Source of the DNA: Apodemus sylvaticus
Taxonomy: Eukaryota > Chordata > Mammalia > Rodentia > Muridae
NCBI RefSeq assembly: GCF_947179515.1
Contig: NC_067476.1
Coordinates: forward strand, 59,423,300 to 59,487,299
Direction of reading: 5' to 3'
DNA: 64,000 nt
Shown: positions 22,011-34,162 of the stretch, piece by piece
Position numbering within the stretch: position 1 is the first letter of the stretch
Layout of the letters: the number at the start of each line of letters is the position of its first letter
Notes under the pieces: generated by a model
Databases searched by the model: none
Told to the model about the DNA's origin: nothing
The model's input: only the letters and a program-made list of their open reading frames with translations
Translations under genes and position numbers: made by a program

Positions 22011-22556
22011 ACCTAAACTTCAAATAAGCCCTGCTCCCAAAGATAAACTATCTAGAGAACTATTTTTCTTATACCCTAACTTCCTCATGAGCACACAGAA
22101 GGCCAACCCCTGTTTCTATCTATGCACTTACCACAAAATCAGACTCTTGTCTCTTCTACCAGTTATTTCTAATCCACATCCTAAGGATCCATTAGTGAGA
22201 TTAGATGTACTTTATGATTGGTAAGGCTGGGAAGGTTTGCCATATGTTTTACAGACTGTACACAGGTGTAACTTGTGCACTGTAACCAAATATAAAAGGC
22301 TATAGCAATTGAAAATATATGTAGAGACCTCTAAAGAGCTGAAGATGCTGTTATAGATGTGTTAAATAGTTTTTTTAAAGGCACTGTTTATTCTCTTATG
22401 ATGTAAAGAGAACAATATACTATAAAATGAAGCTTCAACTTTCATAGTTTTTCAGTTAAAGATGTTTTTCTGTATCTAGAAAACAAAATATTTTAACTCC
22501 ATAATTTCTCTGTAGAAAATGACTGTGGGATATAGTATGACCTTGTATGTATATGC

Positions 22557-23661
22557 CTTTCTGTATGGCCTTGGTTAAGAATATGCTAATGGCAAGATTT
22601 ATATTTATTTTATCTAACATTTAGTTTGACTATCTTACCTTTATATGAAGACATGGGTAAAACTGTTAATTATAATGGAAAAATCAAATGATTTTTATTT
22701 GCCCTGGAGACCTCTGCTTGATTTCTAGAAAGCAAAGATCTTACCTCTAAGTATGACTTTTGAAAGAGAGCCACAGAAAGGACTAGTCCCTAGGTCTAAA
22801 ACATATACATAATAGATTATTTAAGCAAATGTATCAAGACAAGGTGAGTGAACCCCGATTCTCTAAGGAAGGAGATGAAATTATCAGAAACATGGAAAAA
22901 TAATGCAATAGTTACTTTTGTTTGGATGTCATGAGATCTGCACAGACAGAAGAATACTGACATAATGCTTCACAGAGTTTTCAAGTCAGCCAAGAATCTT
23001 ACGACAATCCTAGTTCTGGTTCTTGGACGCCATTAGACCTTGGGTGAAGAACTGGGTGGAAGAAATTCCCTGGGTTTTCTTCAGCTTGCTTTCCCTCCTT
23101 CTCCTCTCAGCTATTTTTAAAAGTACTCAGCCCAAACTAGGTCAGAGCACACTGAGATGCTGAAAGGTCAAGGTAAAGGACAGACTTTGCAAAGCTTTGC
23201 TGTGGAGGTGTAAACTGCAAAGAACATTATTGTTCACTCCCTGGTTAGCCTAAGATTGTTCATAGGCTGAAATAGAAATATGCTAATTGGAGACATGGAT
23301 TTCTCTGAGTCTTTTCCAGTCTGACATGCCTTTGTTAGAAATTGATGGCTGAGAAGTTGAATTTTCAACTCAACTACACCTTTATCATTTTCAGCATGTC
23401 TCCCAGTAATTCAATAGCAAGCTAAACTATTTGTTGGGCTGAAAGCAAAAAAATAGGATAATTCAATAGCAATGAGATGATTTCTTTCTGACTTATCAAA
23501 TGATTTCTTCCCATGTAATTAAGTGGTTTCTTATTGCTCTCAAACATATGAATGTCTCATGTAACTGCTGTCAGGACCCAGCACAGCACCAGAAAGACAG
23601 GGGCATCTGGACATACTCATCCCATGCACAGTCTTCTGTTTTAACTGTCTTTTCATTGCTT
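22557..23661. other. No gene seen
   Basis: Non-repetitive looking DNA on the right of the inverted duplication. No long frame, splice-like exon or SINE landmark is recognisable. Confidence 0.6.
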
Positions 23662-25575
23662 TATTTTTTATTAATTATTTTATTTATTTACATTTCAAAT
23701 GTTGTCCCCCTTCCTTGTCTGCCCTCCACAAACTCGCCACCTAATCCCCCACTCTTGCCTCACCTCTCTAGCCTTCCCCTTCTTTTTTAGAATTATTTGA
23801 TTACATTTTTGTTTGTTTTTTATTTTTATTTTTATTGGATATTTTCGTATTTCAAATCTTTTCCTCTTTCCAGGTCTCTTCTTTGGAAACCCCCTATCCC
23901 AATGCCTCTCTCCCTGCCTCTGTGAGGGTGCTCCCCCACCTACCCAGCTACTCCCTTCTATACACTAGGGCATTAAACACCCTCAGGCCCAAGGGCTTCA
24001 CCTCCCACTGATGTCCAACAAGGCCATCCTCTGCTACATATGCGGCCAGAGCCATGGGTCCCTCCATGCATCCTTTTGGGTTGGTGGTCCAGTCCCCAGG
24101 AACTCCAAGGCGTCTGCTCAGTTGACACTGGTGCTTCCCTCCATGGGGATGCAAACCCCCTCAGCTCCTTCAGTTCCTTCACCAACTTCTTCATCAAGGA
24201 CCCCCACTCAGTGTAATGGTTGGCTGCAAGCATCTGCCTCTGTATTTGTCAGGCTCTGGCAGAGCCTTTCAAGAGACAGCCATATCAGGCTCCAGTCAGC
24301 AAGCACTTCTCAGAATCCACAATAGTGTCCAGGTTTGGTGACTGTATGGATCCCCAGGTAGGACACTCTCTAAATGTCCTTTTCTTTAGTCTTTGTTCCA
24401 TATTTCCTCCTGTGAGTATTTTCTTCCCCCTTCTAAGAAGCACTGAAGCACCCACACTTTGGTCTTCCTTCTTCTTGGGTTTCATATGGTCTGTGAATTG
24501 AATCTTGGGTATTCTGAACTTTTGGGCTAATATTCACTTATCAGTGAGTACCTAGATTGTGTTCTTTTGTGATTGAGTTACCTTACTTAGGATGAAAATT
24601 TCAAGTTCCATCCATTTGCCTGTGATTTTCATGAAGTCATTGCTTTTAATAGCTGAGTAGTATTCCAGTGTGTAAATGTACCATATTTTCTGTATTCATT
24701 CTTCTGTTGAGGGACATCTGGGTTGCTTCCAGCTTCTGGCTATTATAAATAAGACTGATATGACCATAGTGGAGCATGTGTCCTTATTACATATTAGAGT
24801 GGTTATTTGTTTATGTTTCAAATGATATCCCCCTTCCCCACTTTCCACTACAAACCTCCCATCCCACTTCTCTCCCCCTTGCCTCTATGAGGGTGCTCCT
24901 CCACCCACTCCTGCCTCCTCTAGCATCCCCCTATGCCAGGGCATCAAGCCTCCACAGGATCAAGGGCTTCCCCTCCCACTGATGCCAGATAAGGCCATCC
25001 TCTGATACATATGTTGTTGGAGCCATGGATCCCTCCAGGTATACTCTTTGTTTGGTGGTTTAGTCCCTGGCAGCTCTGGGTGGTCTGATTAATTGATGCT
25101 GTTCTTCCCATGGAGTTACCATCCCCTTTAGCTCCTTCAGTCCCTCCCCTAGCTCTTCATTGCAGTCCTCAGGCTCAGCCCATGGTTGGCTGTGAGAATC
25201 TGCATCTGTGATTAATCAGGTGCTGACATAACCTCTCAGGGGACAGCTATACCAGGCTCCTGTCAGCAAGTTCTTCTTGGCTTCAGCAATAGTGTGTGGG
25301 ATTTGGTGTCTGCAGATGGGATGGGCCATCTCTCGATGGTTTCTGCTTCATTTTTTTTGTCTCTGTCTTTCCTTTAAACAGGAAAAATTCTGGGTTAAAA
25401 ATTTTGATATGGGTGGGTGGCCCTATCCCTCAATTGGAGGTCTTGCCTATCTACTGGAGGGGTATTTCAGCTAATGTTCTGCCTGTTGGGTCCTGGGAGC
25501 CTCTTCCCTTTCTAGTGGCTACCCCAGTTCCCCATCCCCCACTGCTACGTATTTCTATTCAATTGTAAACAATAT
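23662..25575 (-). mobile_element. Three stacked L1 3' ends
   Basis: Three separate antisense L1 3' ends follow each other. 23662-23795 is a short 3' UTR start (tttatttacatttcaaatg). 23796-24790 is a second 3' UTR starting at a T-rich tract and running into the ORF2 C-terminal region (ttatcagtgag, tccatccatttgcctgtg, gtagtattcc, gttgagggacatctggg). 24791-25575 is a third, diverged 3' UTR with a long pyrimidine-rich tract. Each is 5' truncated. The small frames in this stretch (for example 24011-24325) are not genes. Confidence 0.75.
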
Positions 25576-27117
25576 GCCCCACTGCAGGACCCACCCTGCC
25601 CTTAAATCTACAGCTCAGACTTCACATGTGGTTTGCATTTTCATTTCCTGAAGAGCATTTGTTTTGAGGTTCCCATGCTGTTGACTTACTCAGAGAGCCT
25701 TTGCATAACAGCTTGACAGGAGGTCTCTGGTAAACAAACTGCCACTGAAACCTTTATTCAATTATCATTAAGGTTCAGGGATGAGTTGATTAACTCTATT
25801 TTCATTTGCCATGAGCATTTGATAAACCACATAATCAAAATCTAAAGGACTCAAAACAAAGAAAAAAATGCATATGATGTCCAACAATCCTTGAATAACT
25901 GTAACAAAATTAACATGGACACAATGATATGTCATACATACTTGCGAAGAAATTAAGGCATATGTATGTAAGTTAACAGATTGATAACTTTAATGTATGT
26001 AATTTAACAGAGCAGTAACTTTAATATCATGGAAGAATGGATTTAAATCACTATTGCAAGAGATGACAATGGACTGAGTTTTTAGAAACTCATCACTGTT
26101 GTGTTCCTGTGAGGGAGCATTTGAAAATGCTACAGGAACAGTGAAATCTCCCTGGTAATTCTTGACACATTGTAGAGTCCAGCTCATACGTTCTAACAGC
26201 AGGTTTCCTGGAAGGAGAGATGGGTAAGGAACGGGTTGCAAGAGAAAACACATGGAGAGACACAAAAACACATGGCTTCTGGTTGAAGTCTCCATCTTTA
26301 ATGCCTCTCTCCCGAGATACAAAGGCAGGCCAAGCCCCTCCCCTGAAGGCTGGAAACCAGTTCTTCTTGTTCTTCAGGAGGCGGGAGGATCAGGTTGCTG
26401 ACTACTATTCCTGAGAACAGTGGGCAGGAGGAGTGTTCAACACATGAACCTAACACTTCGAGAACAGAAAATAGTAATTTACCAGACAAACACCCCCAAA
26501 GGTAGCAGTTTCATCCTGTCTTTGGCCAGACCCCAAAAATAATGTCCTTGGTTTTATCCTAGTCAGGAATACCAGAAAGGAGTTCTGCTTTCTTGCCATC
26601 CCAGTCTTCTCCTAAATGAGCATCCCTAAATGGAACTCTGTGCAAGGGTATGATCAAATGTCAGGCTGGATACAGACGAGCTTTTGAAACATTTTTGGAT
26701 ATTCATAATAGAAATGTGCTCTATCTATTCTCTCACTTCAACCTATCTCCTAAATGATTTTCCATCTCCCCTCCTAAGGGTGAATGTTAGATAGACACAG
26801 ACACATGGGGATTGGTAGCCCTGGAGGCCAATGAGGGTGGATATCTCCTTCTTTGTCATCTTTTAACCCCACCATTCATTTCCTTAGCAGCACTAGAAAG
26901 GAATACACCATGCACACCTACATCATGCCTACTCCTCCTTAGACCTTACATCAAAAGCACACAGTTCCTCTGACCCTGCTTGGGGACATGCCACTTTGGT
27001 CCCCTCCAAAGACTGGAATAATACATAAAATTGTCCATTCCTTCAAGGGTTAATCCACCTGGGCCTTTCATTTTCCTGGCTGGAACTCACTATTTCTCTC
27101 TCTCCCTCCTCTGCCTC
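25576..27117. other. No gene seen
   Basis: Mixed-composition DNA. A section around 26090-26480 looks compact and could be an old LTR-like repeat, but I cannot assign it. No long open frame. Confidence 0.5.
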
Positions 27118-27190
27118 TTCTCCTCTTCTTCTCTTCTCTTCTCTTCTCTTCTCTTCTCTTCTCTTCTCTTCTCTTCTCTTCTCTTCCCTC
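27118..27190. repeat. (TTCTC)n pyrimidine microsatellite
   Basis: About 13 uninterrupted pentamer units in a longer pyrimidine-rich stretch (27090-27260). The 108-codon frame across it is a low-complexity artefact. Confidence 0.95.
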
Positions 27191-28030
27191 CCTCTCCTTA
27201 CCGCTTTTCCTTTATCCCATTTCCACTCTTCCTTCCATCCTTCTTTCCTTCAGACACTGTCCCCAAACCTAATCTTTTCCAAAGACACTTTGGGCTTTTT
27301 CACTTTCTCTTAAGCCCCACCTCCCTTTTGGCGTACAACTGTTTGCAACCTCAATGATGGTTTTAGTGGACACTGGCCTTCTCTCTTCTTTCCATATTCT
27401 TCCTCACAGAAGCTGACAAGATTTATACCTCCCAAACTCCAGTTAAGTTGCTCTTGGGCTTCCTTCTCTTTTGAATTCTTTTATCAACAATACTGAGAAC
27501 TGAAAAAAGAAAATCCTGGTTTCCCAGATTATAGCTTCAGGTTTAGGTGTTAAATCCCATTAGTTGTTGAGAATCCTCACATGTTGAACTTGGCCTGTTC
27601 TCTCAAATGATGCCCCCCTAAAAAAATAAGACTACATGAGAGTTTGTATCAATCAATGTGAACTTCATACTACTGTTAGTGAGATAGCTTAGAGTAAACT
27701 GTGATCAAATTTTTTTGAGGAACAAACATTAAAAGGCATCTTTGGATTAAGATAATTCTAAGGACTATAGGAAAAATGGATTGTAGTGTTATTTTCTTTG
27801 TTATTTTATAGTAAGTTTAGGGAACATGACTTGGGCGATTCACTGGAATATATAGAGACTGTTGTATTTACAATGCATCTTAAGACTGTTGTGAGAATAA
27901 GATTATGACTAGATATTTCTTATGTATAAGGCATAAGTTAATGGAAAAACAATTGAAGCACACAGAAGATAATGAATGAGTGATGGCCAACTATAAGCAG
28001 ACTTCCATCTTTTAAAATAAGAATTGCATT
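27191..28030. other. No gene seen
   Basis: Non-repetitive looking DNA up to the target duplication of the B2-B1 composite. Nothing recognisable. Confidence 0.6.
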
Positions 28031-28443
28031 CCGGGGAACTGGAGAGGTAGCTCATTGGTTAAGAGCCCTGGATGTTCTTTCATGGACCAAGGTCCAATTC
28101 TCTATACCTACAATGTGGCTCTCAATTGTCTATAGCTCAAGTTCCAGGAGATCCAAGGCTTTGACAGGGTCTATGCATGTAAATGGTATGTTGACACATG
28201 TGCAGGCAAAATATCCATGCACATAAAATAATTTAAAAAAATTAGCAGGCAGTAGTGGGCATACCTTTAATACCAGTACCCAAGAGGCAGAAACAGGCAG
28301 ATCTCAGTGAGTTTCCAGCCAGCCTGGTCTACAAAGTGAGGTCTAGGACAGCCAGGGCTACACAGAGAAACCCTGTCAAAAACAAACATACAATAAACAA
28401 AACCAACCAACCAAACACACAAACAAATAAAAAGAACAAAATC
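28031..28443 (+). mobile_element. B2 followed by B1, sharing one target-site duplication
   Basis: 28033-28235 is a B2 (ggggaactggagaggtagctcattggttaagagc) with its long 3' half. 28243-28385 is a B1 in the same orientation (cagtagtgggcatacctttaata, cctggtctacaaagtgag, cacagagaaaccctgtc) followed by an A/C-rich tail. The 11-mer agaattgcatt occurs immediately before (28020-28030) and after (28444-28454) the pair, so one duplication flanks both. The B1 probably entered the B2 A-tail. Confidence 0.85.
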
Positions 28444-28454
28444 AGAATTGCATT

Positions 28455-29054
28455 TATATTAAAAATCCTAACACAAAAGAACACATTTCATAAACATCTA
28501 CTAAAAGAGTCAAGGTGTTTGTTTATTTAATTTTTAAAAGTTAAAAAGTTAAAAAGTTTTTAAGAGTAAGCATTGTAAAATCATCAGACGTCACCTGTTT
28601 ATTGAGAAATGTTCACCATGCACTTGTCCTTCAGCTCCAGATTGTCACACACAACAGAGCTTCAAAGTCTGTGATTTTTAAATTTATGTCTATAGTGTAA
28701 GTCTTACTTAAATGCTCCTAGAATCAGATTTTTTATTTGTAAGACTAACAATAAATATATGTTAAAAAAGGAACTAGAAAAAAAACATAATTTTTTCTTG
28801 CCTTTGGTAGAAACAGAGTGATAATATTTTTGCCTAAGAAAGCTTCTGCCTTTGATTGAGAGAGTAGACAAAAGTGGTGAGGGTTGTTTGACAAGTGACA
28901 AGAAACTAGTAGGTAATGGGTAACTCTCTCACGTGAGCAAGGCTGGCCTTGGGAGGTAACCTGGTGCTTCTTGATGGTTCGTAAGGTTCCTGGCTCTAGA
29001 GTCATGATTCTAAATGTTGAGTAATTGGGATTTCTTGTTTGTTTGGTCTTGGTG
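28455..29054. other. No gene seen
   Basis: AT-rich, with a short ttaaaaag triplication at about 28535-28560. No frame above 90 codons and nothing recognisable. Confidence 0.6.
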
Positions 29055-29203
29055 GTTTATTTTATTTCCAAGACAAGGTTTCTCTGAGTAATAAGCCTGG
29101 TCTCCTGGACTCTTTGTAGACCAGGCTAACCTTGAACTCACAGATATCCTCCTGCCTCTGCCTCCAGAATGCTGGGATTAGCGTGTGCCACCATGCCCAG
29201 CTG
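29055..29203 (-). mobile_element. B1 SINE
   Basis: Antisense B1 landmarks in order: aagacaaggtttctctgag, tgtagaccaggctaacc, ctcctgcctctgcctcc, gtgccaccatgcccagc. Moderately diverged. tgagtaattgggattt (29017-29032) and tgagtagttgtatttt (about 29201-29216) may be a worn target duplication. Confidence 0.85.
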
Positions 29204-29948
29204 AGTAGTTGTATTTTTGATCGTGTGATTTGTAAAAATCAGGTAGGCCAATGGAACAGAAGCCAGCGGTTTCTCTGTTAGCCCAGGGAATTTCTTGGCT
29301 GCCATCTTCTCTCTGTCCACTCTCAACTCTCATCTGAATACCCAACTCCTTTGAGGCAGGTGACTTCTGGGTCTTCTACTCTTGGGAGATGGTCAGAGCT
29401 TAAGCACAGGAAGGGTCTTGCTGATCCTGTGGCATCCTTGAGCATCAAATAAAAAATACATTGCTCAGGGTAGAGCAGCTGCTCATTCACTCTAGAGTGG
29501 AGATCTGCTCAATGCCTTTCGTCTGCACTGGGTTAGACCAACCTCACAAGAAGGGAAGAAGTCCTCTCCAATATACTGCCCTTAGCCAGAGTGTTGATTA
29601 GCTGGGACACCTGATGAGCTGTAGCATACAGTGAGCGCACACATCACTCAGTGAGGCCAGGCCATAGGGTCCACGGCTTTTCCTTATGCCTATGCAGGCA
29701 GGGCAGCCTTAAATACCACAGTAAAGAGCATCCTGCGTGAGAAACCGGGCAAGATAAGGAACTATTTCATATTCTAGTGATGCATTTTAGTGAAAGTGAT
29801 ACTTTTTACTTGCTTATGGATCTTTATTATATTTTTCATTGAGATTTGACTTTTTCTTAGCCTGTACTGTGCCAGAATGTTCATTTAGTTGCTGAGAGGA
29901 TCAAATTAAGTACTTAGCTAAGTACTTAACAGTAGGTTTTTAGTAGGT
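29204..29948. other. No gene seen
   Basis: Non-repetitive looking DNA between a B1 and a purine tract. No coding signal. Confidence 0.6.
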
Positions 29949-30048
29949 AGAAAGGGAGAGGGAGAGGGAGAGGAAGAGGGAGAGGAAGAGGAGGGAGAGA
30001 GAGAGAGGGAGAGGGAGAGGGAGAGGGAGAGGGAGAGGGAGAGAGGAG
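29949..30048. repeat. (GGGAGA)n purine tract
   Basis: About 100 bp of almost pure purine with GGGAGA as the main unit and variants (GGAAGA, GAGAGA). Such mirror-symmetric purine tracts can form triplex DNA. Confidence 0.93.
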
Positions 30049-33000
30049 ATGAATGAATATTGGAAGTCAATTATAGGCCATCAAAATAAAGGATAATTCT
30101 GAAGACAGTTCTGGTAAGGCCAAATAATCCTACCAGGAACTGGGGAAGAATTGCTCCATCTTGCTGTGCTTCCCCTGTTAGCTGCTCAGGAGGCCATCAG
30201 AAGGAGCAGTCTGAAAAGGTCTATCCATTGAGCAAATCAGTGGCAGGGTATCAAGTCCTCATTGGATCCAGTGTGGCTCCAATGTCAAGGGCCAGCCTGG
30301 AGCATGTTGCAGCCAGCAGCTCAGGTTACCCTCCGCTCTGCGGTGCCTTGCCTTCTCAGTTGGTTCTGTTCTGTGTCAGAAACAGGGAGAGGTGGAGGGG
30401 TGGAGAGAATCTGTGAATGTTTAAAGGCTCTTACCAGAAGGAGGGAAAGAGATATCTCTGCTGCTGGGAAGGGTAAATACCCTGCGTTGTTTATATTGTC
30501 CACACACCAGTTTAAGTAAGAGGAGTTTCCATAGCTTGTTAAGAAAATTTTATCAGAAAATTAAACCTTTAATCTCTCTTATCTCATATTTACCTTTGCT
30601 ACTAACTGAAGAGCAATAAAACCCAGAAATCTTGTAAGGTATTATGGCCTGTAAAGTAATTCATGAATGTAATAGGTTTGGACTCAGGAAATCCATTTTT
30701 TCTCCATTACATGGTACATGGAGTACGTTCCATTTTCTTCCAACTAACTTTTGGAAACTTGCTGGCAAAACAATTCAGCACAGCTAGCAGCTCTTTTCTG
30801 GAGACTGGGACTGTTGTGATACTGAGAGCATTAAAAACATATGGTCTTCCCTGTTTCCTGCCTTGTGCCTTCCTTGAAAGTGTTTATATTTGCTTGTGCT
30901 AAAATGCATTAAGTTTCATAATCCTGACCAACCTTCTGGTACACAGATTCACTTTTAAACAGCACAACTGGGAAAACAGAAGTTTTTGCTTTCCCCCACC
31001 CCATAAAAAAAGGGCTTTCTTAGGTAGCTGGGAGTGTTGTACAACACAGGTGCCAATTTTGAATTTTTTAAATGTTCAAATTCCAAAGCAACTGTTAAGA
31101 TAAAATGATCTTTATGGTGTCTTTTTTCCTCTCCCAAATAGCTTGTAGTCACTGTGAATAAATGCTAGCTTATCTATGCCTTACCACCCTGATAGTGAGA
31201 CCAAAGTAGGGGCTCATCTCACTTTCACAATGTCATTTCTAGAACGTTCCATGACACCAGTGATCCTGATGGTGTTTCCAGCGCAACGAAGGGACTTCGT
31301 TGTCATAAATGACCATAAAGTATGTCCTCTTCATGTGCTAATGAGTCTTCTGAGCACTGTTACTACCATTCACTTCCTCTGCAGCCAGAATCAGTAATAT
31401 ATCCCTCTTTCCCAAGCCACTGTCCATTTAAGCCAGTGAAGACAGGAAAATCATTTTACATTAAATAAAAGGTATATTAAATTAAATTTTCACTAGAGCT
31501 AACTAGCTGGACATGATTTTTATTTTTATTTTATTTTGTTATGTGTATTGTCACTTCTTTATATTTTTTAGACTGTGTATGACCAGCCCAGTCTAGCATG
31601 GCCTTGAAATCATGGCCAATCTCCTCCCTCAGCCCCCTAAGCATTAGGGTTGAGTATCCTGGCTTGCATTGTTATTTTACAGGATACCAAACATCTGTTC
31701 AGATCTCTTGCATAGCTTTTCCTTGTTTTGACTGTTGGAAATTTAAGCTTCAAACTAAATGGGTGTGAGATGCTCCATGGGAAATTACCCTTAGTGTATT
31801 CAGAGTTGAAAGCCTTCTACCTTTGCCCCAGTTTAGCAGTTATAGAGTGAAACATCTCAGCCATGTTTTAATTTCCGAAATATTGGAATTGTGTCTCTTT
31901 CAGGGAGTGCCAGCATACACAACAAAGATTTGAAGACACACACAGCTCCTGTTCTCACATTTATAGCAACATTGATGAAAATTATCATTGTAATTCCAAT
32001 GCCTAAAAGTTTATTTGATTAAGAATGTGGGTTTCCAAAGCCCATAATTGTGAGTACTGTGGGCCAACTTTCAAAGAAAATGGTTTAACTTGAAATATTA
32101 AAGAAATGGGAAACCAGCTTGACTTTCAGCACTTTGGAATTCATTCAAGACTCAAATTGTTAGAAAGTGATTCAATCTGCTCACTCTCCTGGGTTTGTTG
32201 GAAATTTTGCACCTGTAGTAAATTGAAAATATCAGGAATGACTGTATTGTTAGAACATTTTCCAATTGGATCATTAAGTACTTTCTAGAGATTTCTTTTT
32301 CTTAGCAAGATGGCATGCATGCAGTGTTTCTTCTCTTTCGAGAAGACAGTAATAACATCAACAAAGAAGCAATCATCTTTAACATGTTAAAAACTCCCAT
32401 GTGGGCAGCATATGCCTTCACAAGGTTAGCATACTTTAAAGGGGATTTAACTTTATGGAGGTTACATGTCCACAGGGATGGGTATATTGGGCCAGCAGTC
32501 ATTAATATGATTAAATCATTCTTACACAAATGCTACCTAGAATAGAAACAAGTCATCCAGAACCTTGCTAAAGTGAGGTGATGAATCTAATAAGCTGTAA
32601 AAGCAAGAGAAAGCAAGGAGCTACCAAATGATTTTTGCTTGAATAGGATATTAAATTTAAAGGGCTCTGATCATGAAGGGAATATTTAATATGATTAACA
32701 TTTTCTAGTGCTACTTCAAATGGTCAGATATGTTCTATGGGATCCAGGCAAAGACACAAAGAATAATTCTGATTATCCAAGTTTATTATGAAAACTGTAT
32801 TTAAGGAAGAAATGATACCTTATAAATGAAACCTTATAATTAAAGAAGAAAGATTGGAACATGTAGCAGGTACATGCCATATATTTGTCTCCTTGTGAAG
32901 TCTTAATATTCTGAATGCAGCTTTTATTGGTAAATCCTAACTCCCTGAATTCAATTTGGCACATAGTATCTCTAAGAGTTCCCTGCCTATTCTTCAGTCC

Positions 33001-33833
33001 TTTGTGTTTTGAACGCATTTCTTTGTTTACAGTCATACCCAGCCAATGGACTAGACTTCTGAGCCTAAAATTGAATGACAGCAATTTGGAGCTTAGAGAA
33101 TTGTCAACATTTTTAGAGTGGAATTCCAAGAGGACCTTAAACCTATGGATATGTGTCACAGTTTAATTTAGGTCAAATATTTCAGAACAGGTTTTAAATT
33201 CCTACTGTTTAACATGATGAAATTAAGGTACTATTGAAAAAAAAAAAACATCTTTCTCCCCCTTGTTTCAAGCTGTTTTGCAGGATCTTCAGATGACCAA
33301 AACGTACTTGAACAAAAGCAATAGCTATATTTATGGAGAAAAAACTAGATTGGAATAATTATTTTATTTTTACATTTGTTGAATCTGGTGCTAGTTCAGT
33401 GAGGAATCAAGAGACTAGATCTGTAATATGTTTGGCCTCAACTAGGAAGTGCTGAAGGACCACAGTGAGCCACGGAACCAAACTGAGACTTGTTATTTCT
33501 GACGTTGCAGTGTTTTGGAGAAAGGTTGCCCCAGTATTTCTTGTTTCAATGACAGAGTTTTGACAAACATCACAACCTAGGTTGGGGCTGGTTCTGCTGA
33601 GGAACTAGCAGGAGAAGAAAGGCTCTCAAGATGCTCTGTGTAAAGACTTCAAAGGCTCCTCTGTGGTTTTCCTGGCTTGTTCATTTAAAGTTGTGTGTTG
33701 TTCTTGGGGGGCAGTCTCTAGCCTTATGCTAATGAAATGATACCTTAGATACCTTATAAAATTGGAGCCCTATTTTGAAAAAAAAAAAAACTATCAAAGC
33801 CAATTGTTTTGCCCAAATATTCATGGGTATGGA
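30049..33833. other. Long repeat-poor stretch, no gene seen
   Basis: Almost 3.8 kb with few recognisable mobile elements. A weak B1-like antisense stretch may lie at about 31590-31670. Frames are all below 130 codons and none shows a domain. It could be intronic or intergenic; I cannot tell. Confidence 0.55.
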
Positions 33834-33956
33834 GTTGATTTTTTTTTTTTTTTGGTTTTTGTTTGTTTGTTTGTTTTTCCTACCAGAGGCAATATTTCTT
33901 TTAGGAGAAGGAGGGTTTTTGTTGTTGTTGTTGTTTTGTTTTGTTTTTTTGTTTTT

Positions 33957-34162
33957 TTTTAGTTTATGTGTCTGAATGTTTGGCCTGTATGCATTAAATG
34001 CATGTCTGGTACCCAAGAGGTCAGCAGAGGGTACCAGATCCACTGGAACTGAAATTACAAATGATCATGAGCCACCATGTGGGTGCTGGGAATCAAACAC
34101 CATTCCTCTGTAAGAACAAGACATGCTCCTATCCACTGAGCCACATCTCCAGCACCCAGGGC
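33957..34162 (-). mobile_element. B2 SINE
   Basis: Antisense B2: it begins after a T-rich tail (33834-33960, with ttg repeats), then ggtacccaagaggtcagcagagggtaccagatccactgg, gagccaccatgtgggtgctggg, and ends atccactgagccacatctccagcaccc, the reverse of the B2 head with its A and B boxes. Confidence 0.9.

Larger units (their letters stand above)
20788..22556. repeat. Right arm of large inverted duplication, outer block
   Basis: Mirror of 1-1725. It begins where the twin-primed L1 ends, with a 2-bp overlap (ta at 20788-20789) that could belong to either L1 or arm. It includes an expanded (CA)n tract that the left arm lacks. Beyond 22556 the comparison cannot be made because the left copy leaves the window, so this end is a window limit and not an observed breakpoint. 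Confidence 0.96.

Noticed and set aside
1..22556. Inverted duplication as an assembly or cloning artefact
   Set aside because: A fold-back artefact would give identical arms; these differ by substitutions, a microsatellite expansion and a 5.9-kb L1 with a deletion. Long reads would still be decisive.
26090..26480. Possible solo LTR
   Set aside because: Composition is suggestive, but I found no matching terminal motifs or target duplication, so it is not called.
27031..27357. 108-codon frame rich in Ser-Leu-Phe
   Set aside because: Product of the TTCTC microsatellite; no unique domain.
33834..33960. T-rich stretch encoding Phe/Val-rich peptides
   Set aside because: It is the antisense A-rich tail of the B2 element at 33957-34162.
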